From contig BJKQ01000001.1 in assembly GCA_006538405.1 (NCBI GenBank), positions 1,426,001 to 1,490,000 on the forward strand: a stretch of DNA of 64,000 nt, given 5' to 3'. Origin of the DNA: Hansfordia pulvinata. Taxonomy: Eukaryota; Ascomycota; Sordariomycetes; Xylariales. How positions within the stretch are numbered: the stretch's first letter is position 1; each line of letters opens with the position of its first letter. Both the position numbers and the translations under genes were made by a program. Below, one piece after another: positions 1-11,307 of this stretch. The notes beneath the pieces were generated by a model. That model searched no databases and had not been told where the DNA came from. It was given only the letters and a program-made list of their open reading frames with translations.

Positions 1-2454
1 GGTTTGTATGCGCTGCCGTACGACAATTGCCGTGTTGTGCTGCTGTTGAGGGAGATTGGCTTCGATTGAAAACTTCGCTGCGGCAGCAGGGTAGCCAGCC
101 ACGGTGAGGTAGTCCAGAATAAGCGCGTTCACGTCACTGAAATAGGCATGCAGTTAGCCAAGCCGTACCGAGAACAAGATTCAAAAGAGATATCGTGTGC
201 CATGATTGTTGAGTCAGGTAAAGAAGTTTTGCAAATCTTTCTCCGCACGGTTTGCTCAGAGAGATTCCCATTTATTGTTATTGCATCATATGAAGGCCGG
301 AAAAGATGGCGACATGAGGGGATGATGAAGGTTGGAGCGACAAAACTTACCTTTTTGGAGTCTTGACCTCTTCCACTTGCTTGTGGAAGGGGTGACGCGA
401 CAGGCCGGCAGTCGTGATAGACGAGGCCTATACATGGCCGACATCAGCATACCGAAGAAGGGTTTGCGAGGCAGGCCATTTGGTCCAGCACACGAGGAGC
501 CTACGGCAGACAGCGACGGTCGGCACGTACCATCTTGCGAATATGCAGAGGCTCAAGGATGTCGCGCAAGGTCGACGCTGTCAGCGACAGTGTCGATATC
601 AGACGCGAGGTCTGTAGCCACAACCGGGACGTGGCGACGATGGTGGTATCGAGCAGATGCCAGCTCTGCGATAGACCAGGTTCATCGATGATCCGAGTTT
701 GGATGATGGGAGGCGAGCCCAGGCGCGCGAGGCTGGAAGGGCAAGAAAAGAAGAAGGAAGGATGAAAGATGAGCAGCTGGGCGAGACAAAAGTAGTGGAA
801 GAGATTCGGTTGGTGGAGAGGACAAAGTGGGTTTCGTCAGCCTACGAGTACATGTAGAGCGAGGAGCTTGTGGACGAAGCTTCTGCACTCTTCCGACTGC
901 ACGGGCCATCTGCGCACGTCAATCTTATCCGACGCCCCTGTAATCCATTGGTCTGCTTACAGGCATGTATGCTTTAGTGCATCCACGTCGGCACAATCTC
1001 ACCTGAACCAGACGTAAACGTGCAGACACCTTGGAACAGGGCCTCAGGTTACGAGTACTCCTACTCGATGCCGTACTTTGCCTGCTTCCCAGAACAGACC
1101 GCCCATTGCAATGCATGTGAGCAACGGGTAATCAATTTATTTGGTAACTGATCCAAGGGCATATTCGGTTCAGACGGAGGTATGTGAGCACCATCCATCT
1201 TGGCGGTAGCTACCTCAGCCTTATGTGTTTACATGTATGTTCTGGATATGTGCTTACCTTATGTACTTGCGACTGGAATGTCGGCCTTGAACTTGTAGGC
1301 CGCACGCATGTTGCCTCACGTGGTGTACGAGTCTACGCGGCTTTCCGCCCTGCAGCACGTTGTTGCAAGGCATCAAGCGATGATGCAGGTGCTCTGCGAA
1401 CCGGGATGTACCGCCCGGGAAGCCTACAGTCGCATCGATCAGTACCTACATCTTCAGATTCTGCTCACCCTGTTTCACTCGTACCGATTGGGACAAGGCA
1501 TCGAATGAGATTTAATGGAACCAACGCCGCTGTCGTGATGGTATCTTTCGGTGTCTAACGGGGCATTTTTTAGGTCTACTCGTATGTACCTACATCTCGA
1601 AGCATTCTTGTCACCTGCATGTAATGCAGGGAGCCTCAGCTTTAGGTACGGTGTGGATCAGGTGCCTCTGAAGTGTACCTGATGTAGGTGTGGGCGTCCA
1701 GTCCTCTACTTAGCTGGTAGGTACTCTACATGTACCCGTCGGTGTGTGCGAGGACGCCAGCAAATACTCGTACACATGGGCCTTGGACTCGGCGCTCCAG
1801 TTCTGCCACATGACCAACCTACATGTAGATCTCACAGGTCCTTGAATGGGAGGAGAAACTCGCACGAATGCCGACTCGTACACGCGAGGATCCATTGATA
1901 ACCGCCCGTGCCGGTCATCCATGTCTGATAGTGGCCAACGTTTCCCGCCTTCCATTCCCTGTCTAGCGCCTGGACGATCCCGCTGGCGCCGCTCGCTCAG
2001 GGCGGACCACTGACGACAGCGGCTATTGGAGGCTCACGAGGCTCAGGGCAGCCCCGGAGCCCCCTGTAGGTTGGCGGCTCGCGAGGCCCTAAGTCGTCCG
2101 TGGGTCCCCCGAAGCCCGCCGTTGAACCCCCCCAGGCTTGGCTCGAGGAGGCACGCGACAACCTGGAACATCCGACGGCCCCTCCTCAGCAACCGTCGCT
2201 AACCAGCAGACCGTCAGACTCAGACACACCGCGCCACGACGTCGTTCCACTCGGGGTACATAGCTCAGGCCTTCCAGGTTGCTTCTTCTTCGCAGCCGCA
2301 GCAGCAGCAGCAGCAGCTCGTCCGCACCCGGGACCTCGGCTACCCTGCTTGCATTGGATGCACTTATATCCGCCCTCGCCTCTTCACCACCACCTCTTCC
2401 CCTCGCCCGGCGACTCTGCGGTTCTGGCCACCGCCAGGGCAGTCGATTCAAACC
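1..2454. other. Intergenic region, left edge
   Basis: I see no convincing gene here. The open frames are short, lack codon bias and match nothing I know. The region carries several copies of the dispersed ACTCGTA/TACGAGT word (near 842, 1049, 1328, 1579, 1764). A CAG-rich simple repeat lies at about 2295-2323, in what is probably the promoter or 5' leader of the uridine kinase gene that follows. Confidence 0.6.
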
Positions 2455-4448
2455 ATGAATTCTGGTGTCTCTACTCCAGGGATCGTGCCGGAGCCGGGCT
2501 CCCAGAATGAGGCCGTGGCCAAGCGAGCTCACTACAGCCCGCCGTGGGCCGACCTGAGCATCATCGGCGTCGCTGGCAGCTCGGGCTCAGGCAAATCCAC
2601 CTTGTCCCACGCCATTGTCAGCAAGCTCAACCTCCCATGGGTCGTGATCCTGTCCATGGTCAGTTTGCTTCCATGACTGTGCCCTGCCCTCTACTGTAGC
2701 CTGGACTAACGGGCGCCCTCTCCAGGATTCTTACTACAAGCGCTTGAACGAGGAGCAGTCGCGCAAGGCCTTTCTGGATGAATATGACTTCGACTCGCCC
2801 CATGTACGTGACTCTCCGCCGGGTTTATGCTTCACGTGCGCAGCTAATCTCCAGGACCGCAGGCCATAGACTTTGATGCTCTGACGCAAACCCTGAGAGA
2901 CCTCAAGGCAGGGTAAGTCACGTGCCCTCCCTGCATACTGATCCATGCTGCAGATGCATCTTGGAGCAACCCTGGGGCTCAGAAGTAGGCAAGCTGATCC
3001 GGTAGGCAGGAAGCGAACAGAAATCCCCATCTACTCGTTCGAGAAACATCAGCGCTTGGATGAGACCACCACCATCTATTCGCCCCATGTTCTGATTCTC
3101 GAGGGCATCTTCGCCCTGTACGACCAACGAGTAATGGATTTGATGGACATGAAGGTAATCTATCGCCGCCACGTGCTTGACCGCAGCCAGCCGTTGACAA
3201 ATGTCCAGATATATTGTGAGGCGGACGCCGATACGTGTTTATCCCGGCGAAGTATGGGCTTACAATCCGGTCCCAGCCATAATTCTCCTGCTGACATAAC
3301 AGCTGTCAAGTCCTTCGGGACGTCAAGGACAGAGGAAGGACTGTAGAGAGCTGCGTCAAGCAGTGGTTCGGCTTTGTAAAGCCTAATTATGAGAAGGTGA
3401 CGAGCAAACACGCGACTCCCGTAGCGCCACGTTCCTGAGGCTGACTGCTTCCCAGTACGTCGTGCCTCAACGGAACACAGCCGGTAAGGAATCTCTGCGC
3501 CACAGCGTTGCATCCTCGAGGACATCTACCAATTGGAGGTGCCGGCCTGGCACGCGACGCAGGCTAATGGGCGTGTTACACAGACGTGATCGTTCCCCGT
3601 GGGATCGAGAACAGAGTCGCCATGGGTAAGCTCCATCATGCATGCCATCATGCCCGGTGCTCCAGGCTGACAGACGCAGACATGGTGGTGCAGTACATTG
3701 AGAGAAAGCTCGTGGAAAAGTCGAAGCACCACAGAGCCGCCTTGAAGAACCTGGAGATCGGGTCCGAGACTGAACCACTCTCCCAACGGGTCATCGTACT
3801 GAAGGAGACGCCCCAGCTCCGGGGCATGAACACTCTCATTCAGGACATTGATACCTCGAGTGAAGACTTCATCTTCTATTTTGACCGTTTGGCTTGCCTG
3901 CTGATAGAGAAGTAAGTCGGCGCGCTCTCATGTGCTGCAACGCGAACGCACGCTAATGTCGCAGGGCATTCGACAACGTCCACTTCAAGGAGCGTAGCGT
4001 CCGGACTCCCCAGGGCTACAAGTACAACGGCCTCATCGCTAAGGGCGAAGTCAGCGCTGTACTTGTCCTGCGTGGCGGTGCCACCTTTGAGACGGGCCTG
4101 AAGAGAGTCGAGCCGGACTGCAAGACGGGCCGTCTTCTCATCCAGAACAACGTGCGAACCGGTGAGCCTGAACTGCACTACCTCAAGCTGCCCAAGGACA
4201 TCGAGAAGCACGAGAGCGTCCTGCTGCTGGACTCGCAAATGTCCAGCGGCGGCTCTGCGGTGATGGCGGTCCAGGTGCTGGTGGACCATGGCGTCCCCCA
4301 GGACCGCATTGTGTTCGCCACCTACTCCTGCGGCCATGTCGGCGTCCATCGTCTGACCAAGGTGTTCCCCGAGGTCACCATAGTGGTTGCGAGTATGACC
4401 TCGGATTTCGAGGAGAGATGGGTAGAGAAGCGATACTTCCGGTGTTAG
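2455..4448 (+). CDS. URK1: Uridine kinase with C-terminal UPRT-like domain
   Basis: Phosphorylates uridine and cytidine to UMP/CMP in pyrimidine salvage; cytosolic. Ten exons fit: 2455-2658, 2726-2803, 2863-2912, 3010-3154, 3209-3251, 3311-3396, 3456-3483, 3584-3625, 3680-3911, 3965-4448. They sum to 463 codons plus stop with consistent phases. The P-loop GSSGSGKST lies near residue 45. The kinase core follows (DSYYKRL, then VLILEGIFALYD, then the lid IYCEADADTCLSRR), and PRGIENRVAM ends the kinase part. The last two exons encode a uracil phosphoribosyltransferase-like domain. Its PRPP-loop equivalent reads LLLDSQMSSGGSA, which departs from the DPMLATGGS form of active UPRTases, so this half may be regulatory only. 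Intron-rich compared with its neighbours. The internal exon borders are my own splice reading; the third intron (2913-3009) is the least certain. Confidence 0.93.
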
Positions 4449-5054
4449 TCCAAGCGGGGGACATGGGTACTGGCGCTGTAGACTGCGAATCCGGCACGTT
4501 GCGGTTATATTGGATTATTAACTGGAGACTGAAAACCGTCAGATCTTACAATGAGGCTGAATATGCCGGCCCTCTCCGATGGCCATACGACTGCACCAAC
4601 AATTATCTCGGGTATTGACGCAAGTGCTGTAGATGGATTTTAGATTGACAAGGAGTTGCATTGGATTTTGAGAGAATGGGAGTGCACTGAGAGCTTGCTT
4701 GTCAGCCCTTCGGTGTCATTCACAGGTGTGGGATGCGATGCCCAAAGGTGCACCCTTGCACAGTGTTAGGAACGGTACGAGCACGGCCTGCAAGTGCCCC
4801 GCTAAAATTTCAATACGGCGGGATCCGATCCAACTGCACCCTCACACCCACCAAACGACAGCCTTTTATTTGGACAACAGTCCCCGGCGGCTTCAACGTT
4901 TCACAAACCCATACTTACTCGAGCCAGTCTATCATCGCCATGTATTGCGTCTAGAATCGCCAGAACCGCCCGCGAATCAAGAGAACAAAAGGGCAGGACG
5001 TGTTTTCAGCTCCCGCAAGACAGGCCTGTCTTCGTCCAAAGAACACTCATCGAC
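4449..5054. other. Intergenic, URK1 3' end to REX4 promoter
   Basis: Nothing gene-like is supported. It holds the URK1 3' untranslated region and the REX4 leader. Confidence 0.5.
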
Positions 5055-6328
5055 ATGGCGCCGGAGCTGTCGTCCAATTGGAAAAAGCTGCAGGCAAAGA
5101 TCAAATCCGAGTCCACCACCACAAGCCCCTCATCCGCGGCGCCGCGCAAGCGGAAAGCCGAGGCCAACGGCTCATTGGTCGGTCAGCAGCAGCAGGAGCA
5201 GCAGCAAAAGAAGAGGAGGCGGGGTATCGCCGGGGCTGGGGATCAACAGCAGCAACAACAACAACGGCCCAAGAAGCAGAAGGAGCAGAAACGCACAGAA
5301 CCACAGCACCCACGCCCGAGGAAGCCGTCACAACCTGCGGCGGCGGCAGTTGCAGCGAAAGCGCAGAGCGGCAGCAGCAGCACGATGGGTGTCACGCAGT
5401 CGTCGGCCGTGACCAAGGGCACGGCGGCGACGGTGACGCCGTCGCTGGCGCTGTGGGCCGCGGACAACGACATCTCGCCCGAGGCGCTGGCCGAGGCGTA
5501 CAACCTGGGCGGCGGCGGCGCCACTGCTGGCGGCAGCGGCGGGCGGCGAGCACGCGCGGCGGCCTCGATGCTGGGGCCCGCCGCCGCCGCCGCGGCGGTT
5601 TCGGAGCCCGGAGGCCCAACGAGGGCCTGGCGCCGCGGTTCCGCGCCGACCCGGGGGCGCTGGGCAAGTACGTGGCGCTGGACTGCGAGATGGTGGGCGT
5701 GGGACCGGGGGGCCGCGAGTCGGCGCTGGCCCGGGTCAGCGCGGTGGACTTCCACGGGCAGCAGGTGTACGACTCGCTTGTGCGGCCGCGGGAGCGGGTG
5801 ACGGACTGGCGGACGGCCATCACGGGCCTGTCGGCGCGGTCGATGATGGCGGGCGGCTCGGGCGCGGGAGCGGGGGGTCCGCGTGACTTCGAGGTGGTCC
5901 AGGCCGAGGTCGAGGCCCTGCTCCGCGGCGGCCGGATCCTGGTCGGGCACGACCTGCGCCACGACCTGGCGGCCCTCGAGCTGTCGCACCCGGCGCCGGC
6001 GACGCGCGACACGGCGCGCCACGGCGGCTTCCGCCGGTACGGGCACGGGCCCAAGCCCGCCCTGCGCGTCCTCGCCCGCGAGGTCCTGGGCGCCGAGATC
6101 CAGCGCCCCGGCGCCGCGCACTCGAGCCTCGAGGACGCCCGCGCCGCCATGCTGCTGTTCCGCCGCCGCAAGGGCGACTTTGACGTCGAGCACGCCGCCA
6201 AGTACGGCCGCATCCTCGCGGAGACGGCGGTGGGAGGGGGGGGAGGAGACGGAGGGGGAGCGGATGGGGCGGCTGACAAGGGCGGTAAGGCCAAGGCGAA
6301 GAAGAAGACGAAGAAGAAGAAGCACTGA
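5055..6328 (+). CDS. REX4: RNA exonuclease 4 (DEDDh family), frame interrupted
   Basis: Rex4-type 3'-5' exonucleases act in the nucleolus on pre-rRNA processing. The start MAPELSSNWKKLQ is the conserved N-terminus of fungal Rex4. A lysine- and glutamine-rich nuclear region (about residues 30-110) precedes the exonuclease core: YVALDCEMVGVG (ExoI, D and E catalytic), LVGHDLRHDLAAL (ExoII) and AHSSLEDARAAMLLF (ExoIII, HxxxxD). The C-terminus is a lysine tail. The N-terminal third reads in one frame and the catalytic part in the -1 frame; the switch lies at about 5568-5615. No splice pair fits there. Adding one base gives 424 codons plus stop, the usual length. I read this as one gene with a single-base deletion, probably a sequencing undercall in a G/C run. 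Confidence 0.88.
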
Positions 6329-6656
6329 TGTACGGGTTGCTCGGCGCCTCAACACTCGTTGCGAGCAAGCGATAAAAGGCGTAGGGCGGCAGAAGCCTTT
6401 TTGTTGTGTGAATTGATACCCCTGCTGCACGGTTATATTACTCTGCATCTCCTTACTTTGGTCCCGCGACTTTTGATTGTGTATTGGAATATCATGGATT
6501 GAATGGGTCTCCTCAAAATTCACCTCGTCGCCGCCGATATTAATAAGTCTCCGTGTTCTACTTTGCGGCTCTGACGCACATTTTCATAGTCACGACAATC
6601 GGCCCCTTTCTTATTCCCCGCGCGTGCAATGAACGATTACACGACTCCCGCCCGCC
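6329..6656. other. Convergent 3' region
   Basis: Short spacer between the convergent REX4 and methyltransferase genes; nothing else seen. Confidence 0.5.
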
Positions 6657-8626
6657 TCAAATCGGCACGCCTTCCATCAGCTCCATCGCGCCCTCGCGAC
6701 CCACGGTGATGATGACGTCGCCCAGCGTCTTGGTCACGAAGCCCGCCTCGCAATACGTAAAGTAGTACTATATGAAATCGAAAAATCTCGCGTCAGCATC
6801 ATTCCTCTCACGCACACGCATCTGTCTGGAGGGGTTCTGGGCGTTGCGCGCCCCAAGCCCTCCCAAGAAAATGCAGACATGGCACTGAAACATTGCCCAC
6901 AGGCTCTGGGGGGAAAGTGGCGGTCTTCTTCTTCTTCTTACCTCCCACTTCCGCCGGAAGACGTCGACCTCGGCCTCGGTCATGTCCGGGTGCTCGCTGC
7001 GCAGGGCGGGCCGGATGCGCTCGTCGAACCGCCGCGTGAAGCCCTCGCGCCACAGGCGCAGCGTGCGGGCGTAGTGCCCGCCGATGTTCTCGACGCGCTC
7101 GACGATTAGCGTGCCCCGCGACTCGGCCGCGATGTGGTTGAGCAGCTGCGTCGTCGACGGCAGGTAGCCGCCGGGGAAGATGTGCTTGTTGATGAAGCTG
7201 TTTGGTAGTTCGTCAGTGAGGGGAGTCATTGCGTGGGCTGGCAATCGCACCCATCCCTGAGATAAGGGCCAGATGGGGAATGGGCGGGAGACAAGATGAG
7301 TAGACCCGGCAACAACGAGGAGAAGAGGGGAGGGGGGACAAGGTGAGTGAGAAACAGGTGATACGTACTCCTCGCTCTTGGAGTAGGCCTCGTGCCGGCC
7401 CTCGGGCATGGTGATGCACTGGAACATGGCGATGCCGCCGTCGCGCTTGAGCAGCTTGTCGATGCAGGCGAAGTAGGTCGCCAGGAACTCCTCGCCGACG
7501 GCCTCGAGCATCTCGATGGAGACGATCTTGTCGAACCTGCCGCCCCGGGCGCCCTGCGCCGAGTCGGCCTCCTCCGCCGCCAGGCTGCGGTAGTCCTTGA
7601 GCTCGACGGCGATGCGGCCCTCGAGCCCGGCGTCTCGAATGCGCTCCTCGGCCAGCGCCTTCTGCTCGCGCGACAGCGTCAGGCTCGTCACGCGGCAGCC
7701 CGTCCGCCGCACCGCCTCGATGGCGAACGAGCCCCACCCCGTCCCAATTTCCAGTACGTGGTCCGTCGGCTTGATCCGGGCGCCGTCGACGAAGCGGCGG
7801 AGCTTGGTCATCTGGGCGTCGTACAGCGACTCTCCGTCTTCTTGTTCTTGTTCCCCTTCTTCGTCTTCTTCTTTCCTAGAGCCAGTGCCGGTGACCGCGG
7901 GCACGCTCCATATCGGGCACGAGTAGGTCATGTCGTCGGACAGGAAGGCGGCGAACATGTCGTTGGAAATGTCGTAGTGCGCCGAGATGTTGAGAAGCGC
8001 GTTGGACAGCGTGTTGGTCGACCGCGCAATGCTGGACACGGCCCCGGAGATGGACGAGAACCACGTCGTGCCGTTGCCCAGCTGCTCCCTGTTGAGGATG
8101 AAGAGCTGCACCCTCACGCGCCCGTGTTAGCCCCCCTCAGCCCCCAGAAACACACGGCGGATGCAGAAGCTGCTTTCGCTTTTTGCTTTGGAGAGAATAT
8201 GTAACGAGTGAGTCTGTGACTTGCCTGGAAGAACGCCGTCAGGTCGGCGCACTCGAACTCGCCCAGCATGTACGACTCGGCGAAGCCCATGTCGGCGAAG
8301 AGCAGCAGGCGCATCCAGAAGGCGTCGTCCTTGACGACGACCTCGACGCGGGGCACCGAGCCTCCCGCCGCCCTTCTCGCGGCGGGGCCGCCCTGGCTCT
8401 GGCCCTGGCCCTTGGAGCCGAAGCCCTGCCCGTACACCAGCCGGATGCCCGAGGGCTTGTCCACCAGCAGCAGGGTGCCGACCTCGATCTTGGAGAAGAG
8501 CGACAGGATCGCGGGCTTGGCCACCGCCAGCGCCGGCGCCCACGTGAGGCTGCCCAGCGTGCCGCGTGCCGCGTCGGCGGCGCGGGACAGGGGCCGGCTG
8601 ATGATGGGCGGGAGTGAGGGTGCCAT
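6657..8626 (-). CDS. Cyclopropane-fatty-acyl-phospholipid synthase-like methyltransferase
   Basis: SAM-dependent enzyme of the CFA synthase family, which methylenates or methylates unsaturated acyl chains of phospholipids. Four exons (8626-8225, 8105-7369, 7197-6942, 6767-6657) give 501 residues in continuous phase. Residues 1-134 form the N-terminal CFAS region. The methyltransferase core contains HVLEIGTGWGSFAIE (SAM motif I) and FDKIVSIEMLEAVG, followed by NKHIFPGGYLPS and GGHYARTLRLW, all CFAS hallmarks. The first intron appears to start with GCAAGT rather than GT. An acidic, low-complexity insert (EEDEEGEQEQEDGE) interrupts the core before motif I. The start at 8626 was chosen because residues upstream are encoded by a trinucleotide repeat. 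Diverges from RNASEH2C across 1.46 kb. Confidence 0.92.
8106..8224 (-). other. GC-AG intron of the CFAS-like gene
   Basis: The donor reads CAG|GCAAGT and the acceptor GTGCAG|CTC. Splicing joins AFFQ to LFILNREQ exactly as in the family. No GT donor nearby keeps the frame. Confidence 0.75.
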
Positions 8627-10087
8627 GGTCGAGTTGAGCGACGAGGGTATTTGACTGGGAAATTGTTGAACCCGAGAGGCCGTTCTGCTTGGTCGCCAGA
8701 AACCCGGCGAGGAAATGGATAGCTCAGCGCACCAACGGCGTCGTGGTCGTTGTCGTGGTGGTCGTCGTGGTGGTCGTCGTGGTGATGGTGGTGGTGGTCG
8801 TCGTGGTGATCGTCGTCGAACACGGCCGCTTGGGTTCACGTATTATACAGAAGCTGCCCTGTGACAAGCTCTGGACTGGTGTAGCCAGGTATGGACGTCC
8901 CGGGAATAGTGAAGCGAGAAAATAAAAATAAAATAAGACAATGACCAGTTGCGGAGCGAGAGAAAAGGATGAGAGCTCCGAAACCCCCACGGACACACGA
9001 CGTGTCCCAGTCACAGAGCCAACGAGGGCGGGAGCGAGCCCGCGCACGATGCCCGTGTCCGGCGCGGCGGAGTCGATCGGGCACTATCGAGTTTAAGCTC
9101 GATATAGTAAGTCAACATGCCCACGCCAGGAACACCGGCGTCCAGCTGCGCCGGCTTCCACACATTCGGGGTCGTGGCTTTGTCCGAGAGTGACTCCTGC
9201 TGGTGGTACTCGTAGAGTAGACGCCGCTGTACTTTTGTGCCAGAAGGTTTTTTAATTATCAATTTGATTTCCGTGACCCCTCGAGGCTGCGTCGTCTATG
9301 CTGGAGATGGATCAAGAGGGTGCCGGCTTTGGCTTGCTTCACGGAGAGATGGATGACGGGCCTCGCGGCATGATGCATCGCTTGTCTGGGTTCATGCCCT
9401 CTGTCCATCCTGTGACGCAGAGATTCGGACATGGACTTGTCCCGGAGCCGAGCCATACTCGTAGGCCCTGCTGGGATGGTGTGAGTATCGTCGGGGCGTG
9501 CGTGGCAAGCCATCGTGGGGTTGGGACGGGCACGACCGACGCGAGGTGAGTCCATGACATCAGGACTGCCTGCATGCGGTGGAGCCCCGAAGCCGACCAT
9601 CGGATTGCCGAATCAGCGTCCATCTGGAAGGGGGGCATCTCCCTCCATGCCTGTCACTCGGCCGAAACTAGGTAGCAATCAGAAAGGAAAGAAAAGAAAA
9701 GGGAAGAGTAGAGGGCGATAAGAAACACCGAGGCTTGCGTGTTAGGTGCCATTTCTCATGTAGGAATACTCGTACTGGCACCGTGCCTCAAATTTGAAGG
9801 TACGAGCGAGTACCGCCAGTTCGCGCCTGCTTCGGCAGCCATCCGCGTCCAGACTCGAAATCGCCAGAAGAAGGCTAGCGCCACGCAGACACAAGTGGAT
9901 CCAAACCACTTAAGCATTTCCCCGTCCCGACGCGCCGTACTCCCACGAGTGCTATATCAAGTACGCGTCTTCAATTCCCACCCATATCCCTTATCGCCAG
10001 TCACCGCACCGCACCGCGAATCCCCTCCAAACCCACGCAACTCCCACAGCCACTCGCCTTTGCCTTGCGCTCACCCCACCAGCAACC
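8627..10087. other. Divergent promoter region
   Basis: Shared upstream region of the CFAS-like gene and RNASEH2C. Besides the trinucleotide repeat at 8739-8818 it contains ACTCGTA words near 9207, 9453 and 9766. No gene is supported. Confidence 0.5.
8739..8818. repeat. GTC/GTG trinucleotide repeat
   Basis: Imperfect run of GTC and GTG triplets, just upstream of the CFAS-like start. It creates poly-Val, poly-His/Asp and poly-Thr open frames that are not genes. Confidence 0.9.
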
Positions 10088-10714
10088 ATGTCGCCCCCAG
10101 CATACACCTTCACCCGCGAGGGCCCAAAGGCCGACAAGGCCCAGGTCAATCTCCTGCCCTGCCGCATCAACCACGACGGCAGCGTCGAGCCCGCCGACTC
10201 CTTCTGGACCCCCACCGACGACCCAGGTACGGACCGCTACCAGACCGCGGCAGCAAGCACCAGCTCGCAGACTGACATGTACGCAGATGGCTCCAAGAAG
10301 GCATGGTTCAGAGGCCGGACTCTGCACGGCAAGGCTGTCAAACTGCCCGAGGGCTACTACGGCGCCGTCGTCGAAAAGGGGCAGCCCAAGCGCCAGGACC
10401 AGCGCCAGAACGAGACGATGCCTGCAGATGTCGAGGTGGAAGAGGTGTACGAGGACCCTATAGAGGTCGGCGATATGCAGGGCCAAGCTTCTTTCGACGA
10501 GTTTGTGGTCTGGGGCCACGAATCAACAGCCGACTCGAGCACCGATCCCTACGTCCGGAGCATCGAGGAGTGGGTTGCGCTCTCGGAACAGGTAAGTCTG
10601 GCTCGTCTACCAGGCAACTATCAGCATGAGGTCAAGCAACGGCTCGCTGACTGCCTCCCTTTATCACAGATCAACAGCTACCCGGAGGAAGTGGCGCCTA
10701 CGTCGCCGCAGTGA
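10088..10714 (+). CDS. Ribonuclease H2 subunit C
   Basis: Non-catalytic subunit of the trimeric RNase H2 that removes ribonucleotides from DNA and resolves RNA:DNA hybrids in the nucleus. Three exons (10088-10226, 10287-10591, 10670-10714) give 162 residues. The first intron (60 bases, phase 1) joins DDP to DGSKKAWFRGRTL; the second (GTAAGT...ACAG) joins ALSEQ to INSYPEEV. Family marks are LPCRINHDG near the N-terminus, FRGRTLHGKAVKLPEGYYGAVV in the middle, and FDEFVVWGHE followed by a helix ending in the aspartate-rich/serine stretch. Length is normal for fungal homologues. The short third exon makes the exact C-terminus a little less certain. Confidence 0.87.
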   Translation: MSPPAYTFTREGPKADKAQVNLLPCRINHDGSVEPADSFWTPTDDPGTDRYQTAAASTSSQTDMYADGSKKAWFRGRTLHGKAVKLPEGYYGAVVEKGQPKRQDQRQNETMPADVEVEEVYEDPIEVGDMQGQASFDEFVVWGHESTADSSTDPYVRSIEEWVALSEQVSLARLPGNYQHEVKQRLADCLPLSQINSYPEEVAPTSPQ

Positions 10715-11307
10715 TACGGGAGCTTTCCTCGACCATCCGAACCAGCGTCGCTTCCGGCAGAGACATGGCATCGGGCTCGCGAGGGAGACGACGCGTGCAC
10801 GGGACTAACTTGATGATACCTTCTGTCTTATCCAAGGCTTACCACGCCTCTCGTGCTCGTCTGCCGCCCTCCCTCCCCTCCAGACCTTTCTGTCTCTCTC
10901 TCTCTTTTCCTCTCTCTGGTGCGACCGGAATTGGAGCCAAGTCCAGCGTCCAGCTGCGAAAAGTGGAGCGCTGACCTGTCGCGCTGGTGAAGAAACGCGA
11001 CAGGCGCGATCGCTTGTGGCGCCTTCCCGGGCCATCTGGTTGGCCGCATTTTGACTGGCTGAGCCCCTGAAGAGTGGGCCCCGTCCACTAAGTTTAGCAG
11101 CTGCGACCTCCGACCGCCGTCCTGGCGCGCCTGCCCCTCCAGAATTCCAGGCCCGACTTTGCCTTTTACCACCCAACGCCAACTAACGTCTTTTACACCT
11201 CGTGCACCCATCCTGCTTGCTTCATCCCGGCACCACACGGCCACGCGCGTCGCGTCGGCCCCCACCTACGCCCATCAAAACCACCCGGCCTGCCATCAAA
11301 TTCCATC
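10715..11307. other. RNASEH2C-ESA1 spacer
   Basis: Holds the 3' end of RNASEH2C and the ESA1 promoter. A pyrimidine-rich (CT) stretch lies at about 10880-10916. No gene seen. Confidence 0.5.

Noticed and set aside
5568..5615. Programmed -1 ribosomal frameshift in REX4 and the other shifted genes
   Set aside because: No slippery heptamer plus structure is shared, the shifts fall at different points of unrelated housekeeping proteins, and undercalled bases explain all of them.
5243..6523. 426-codon minus-strand frame opposite REX4
   Set aside because: Antisense shadow of a G+C-rich gene; ends in a poly-Cys run from CAG repeats.
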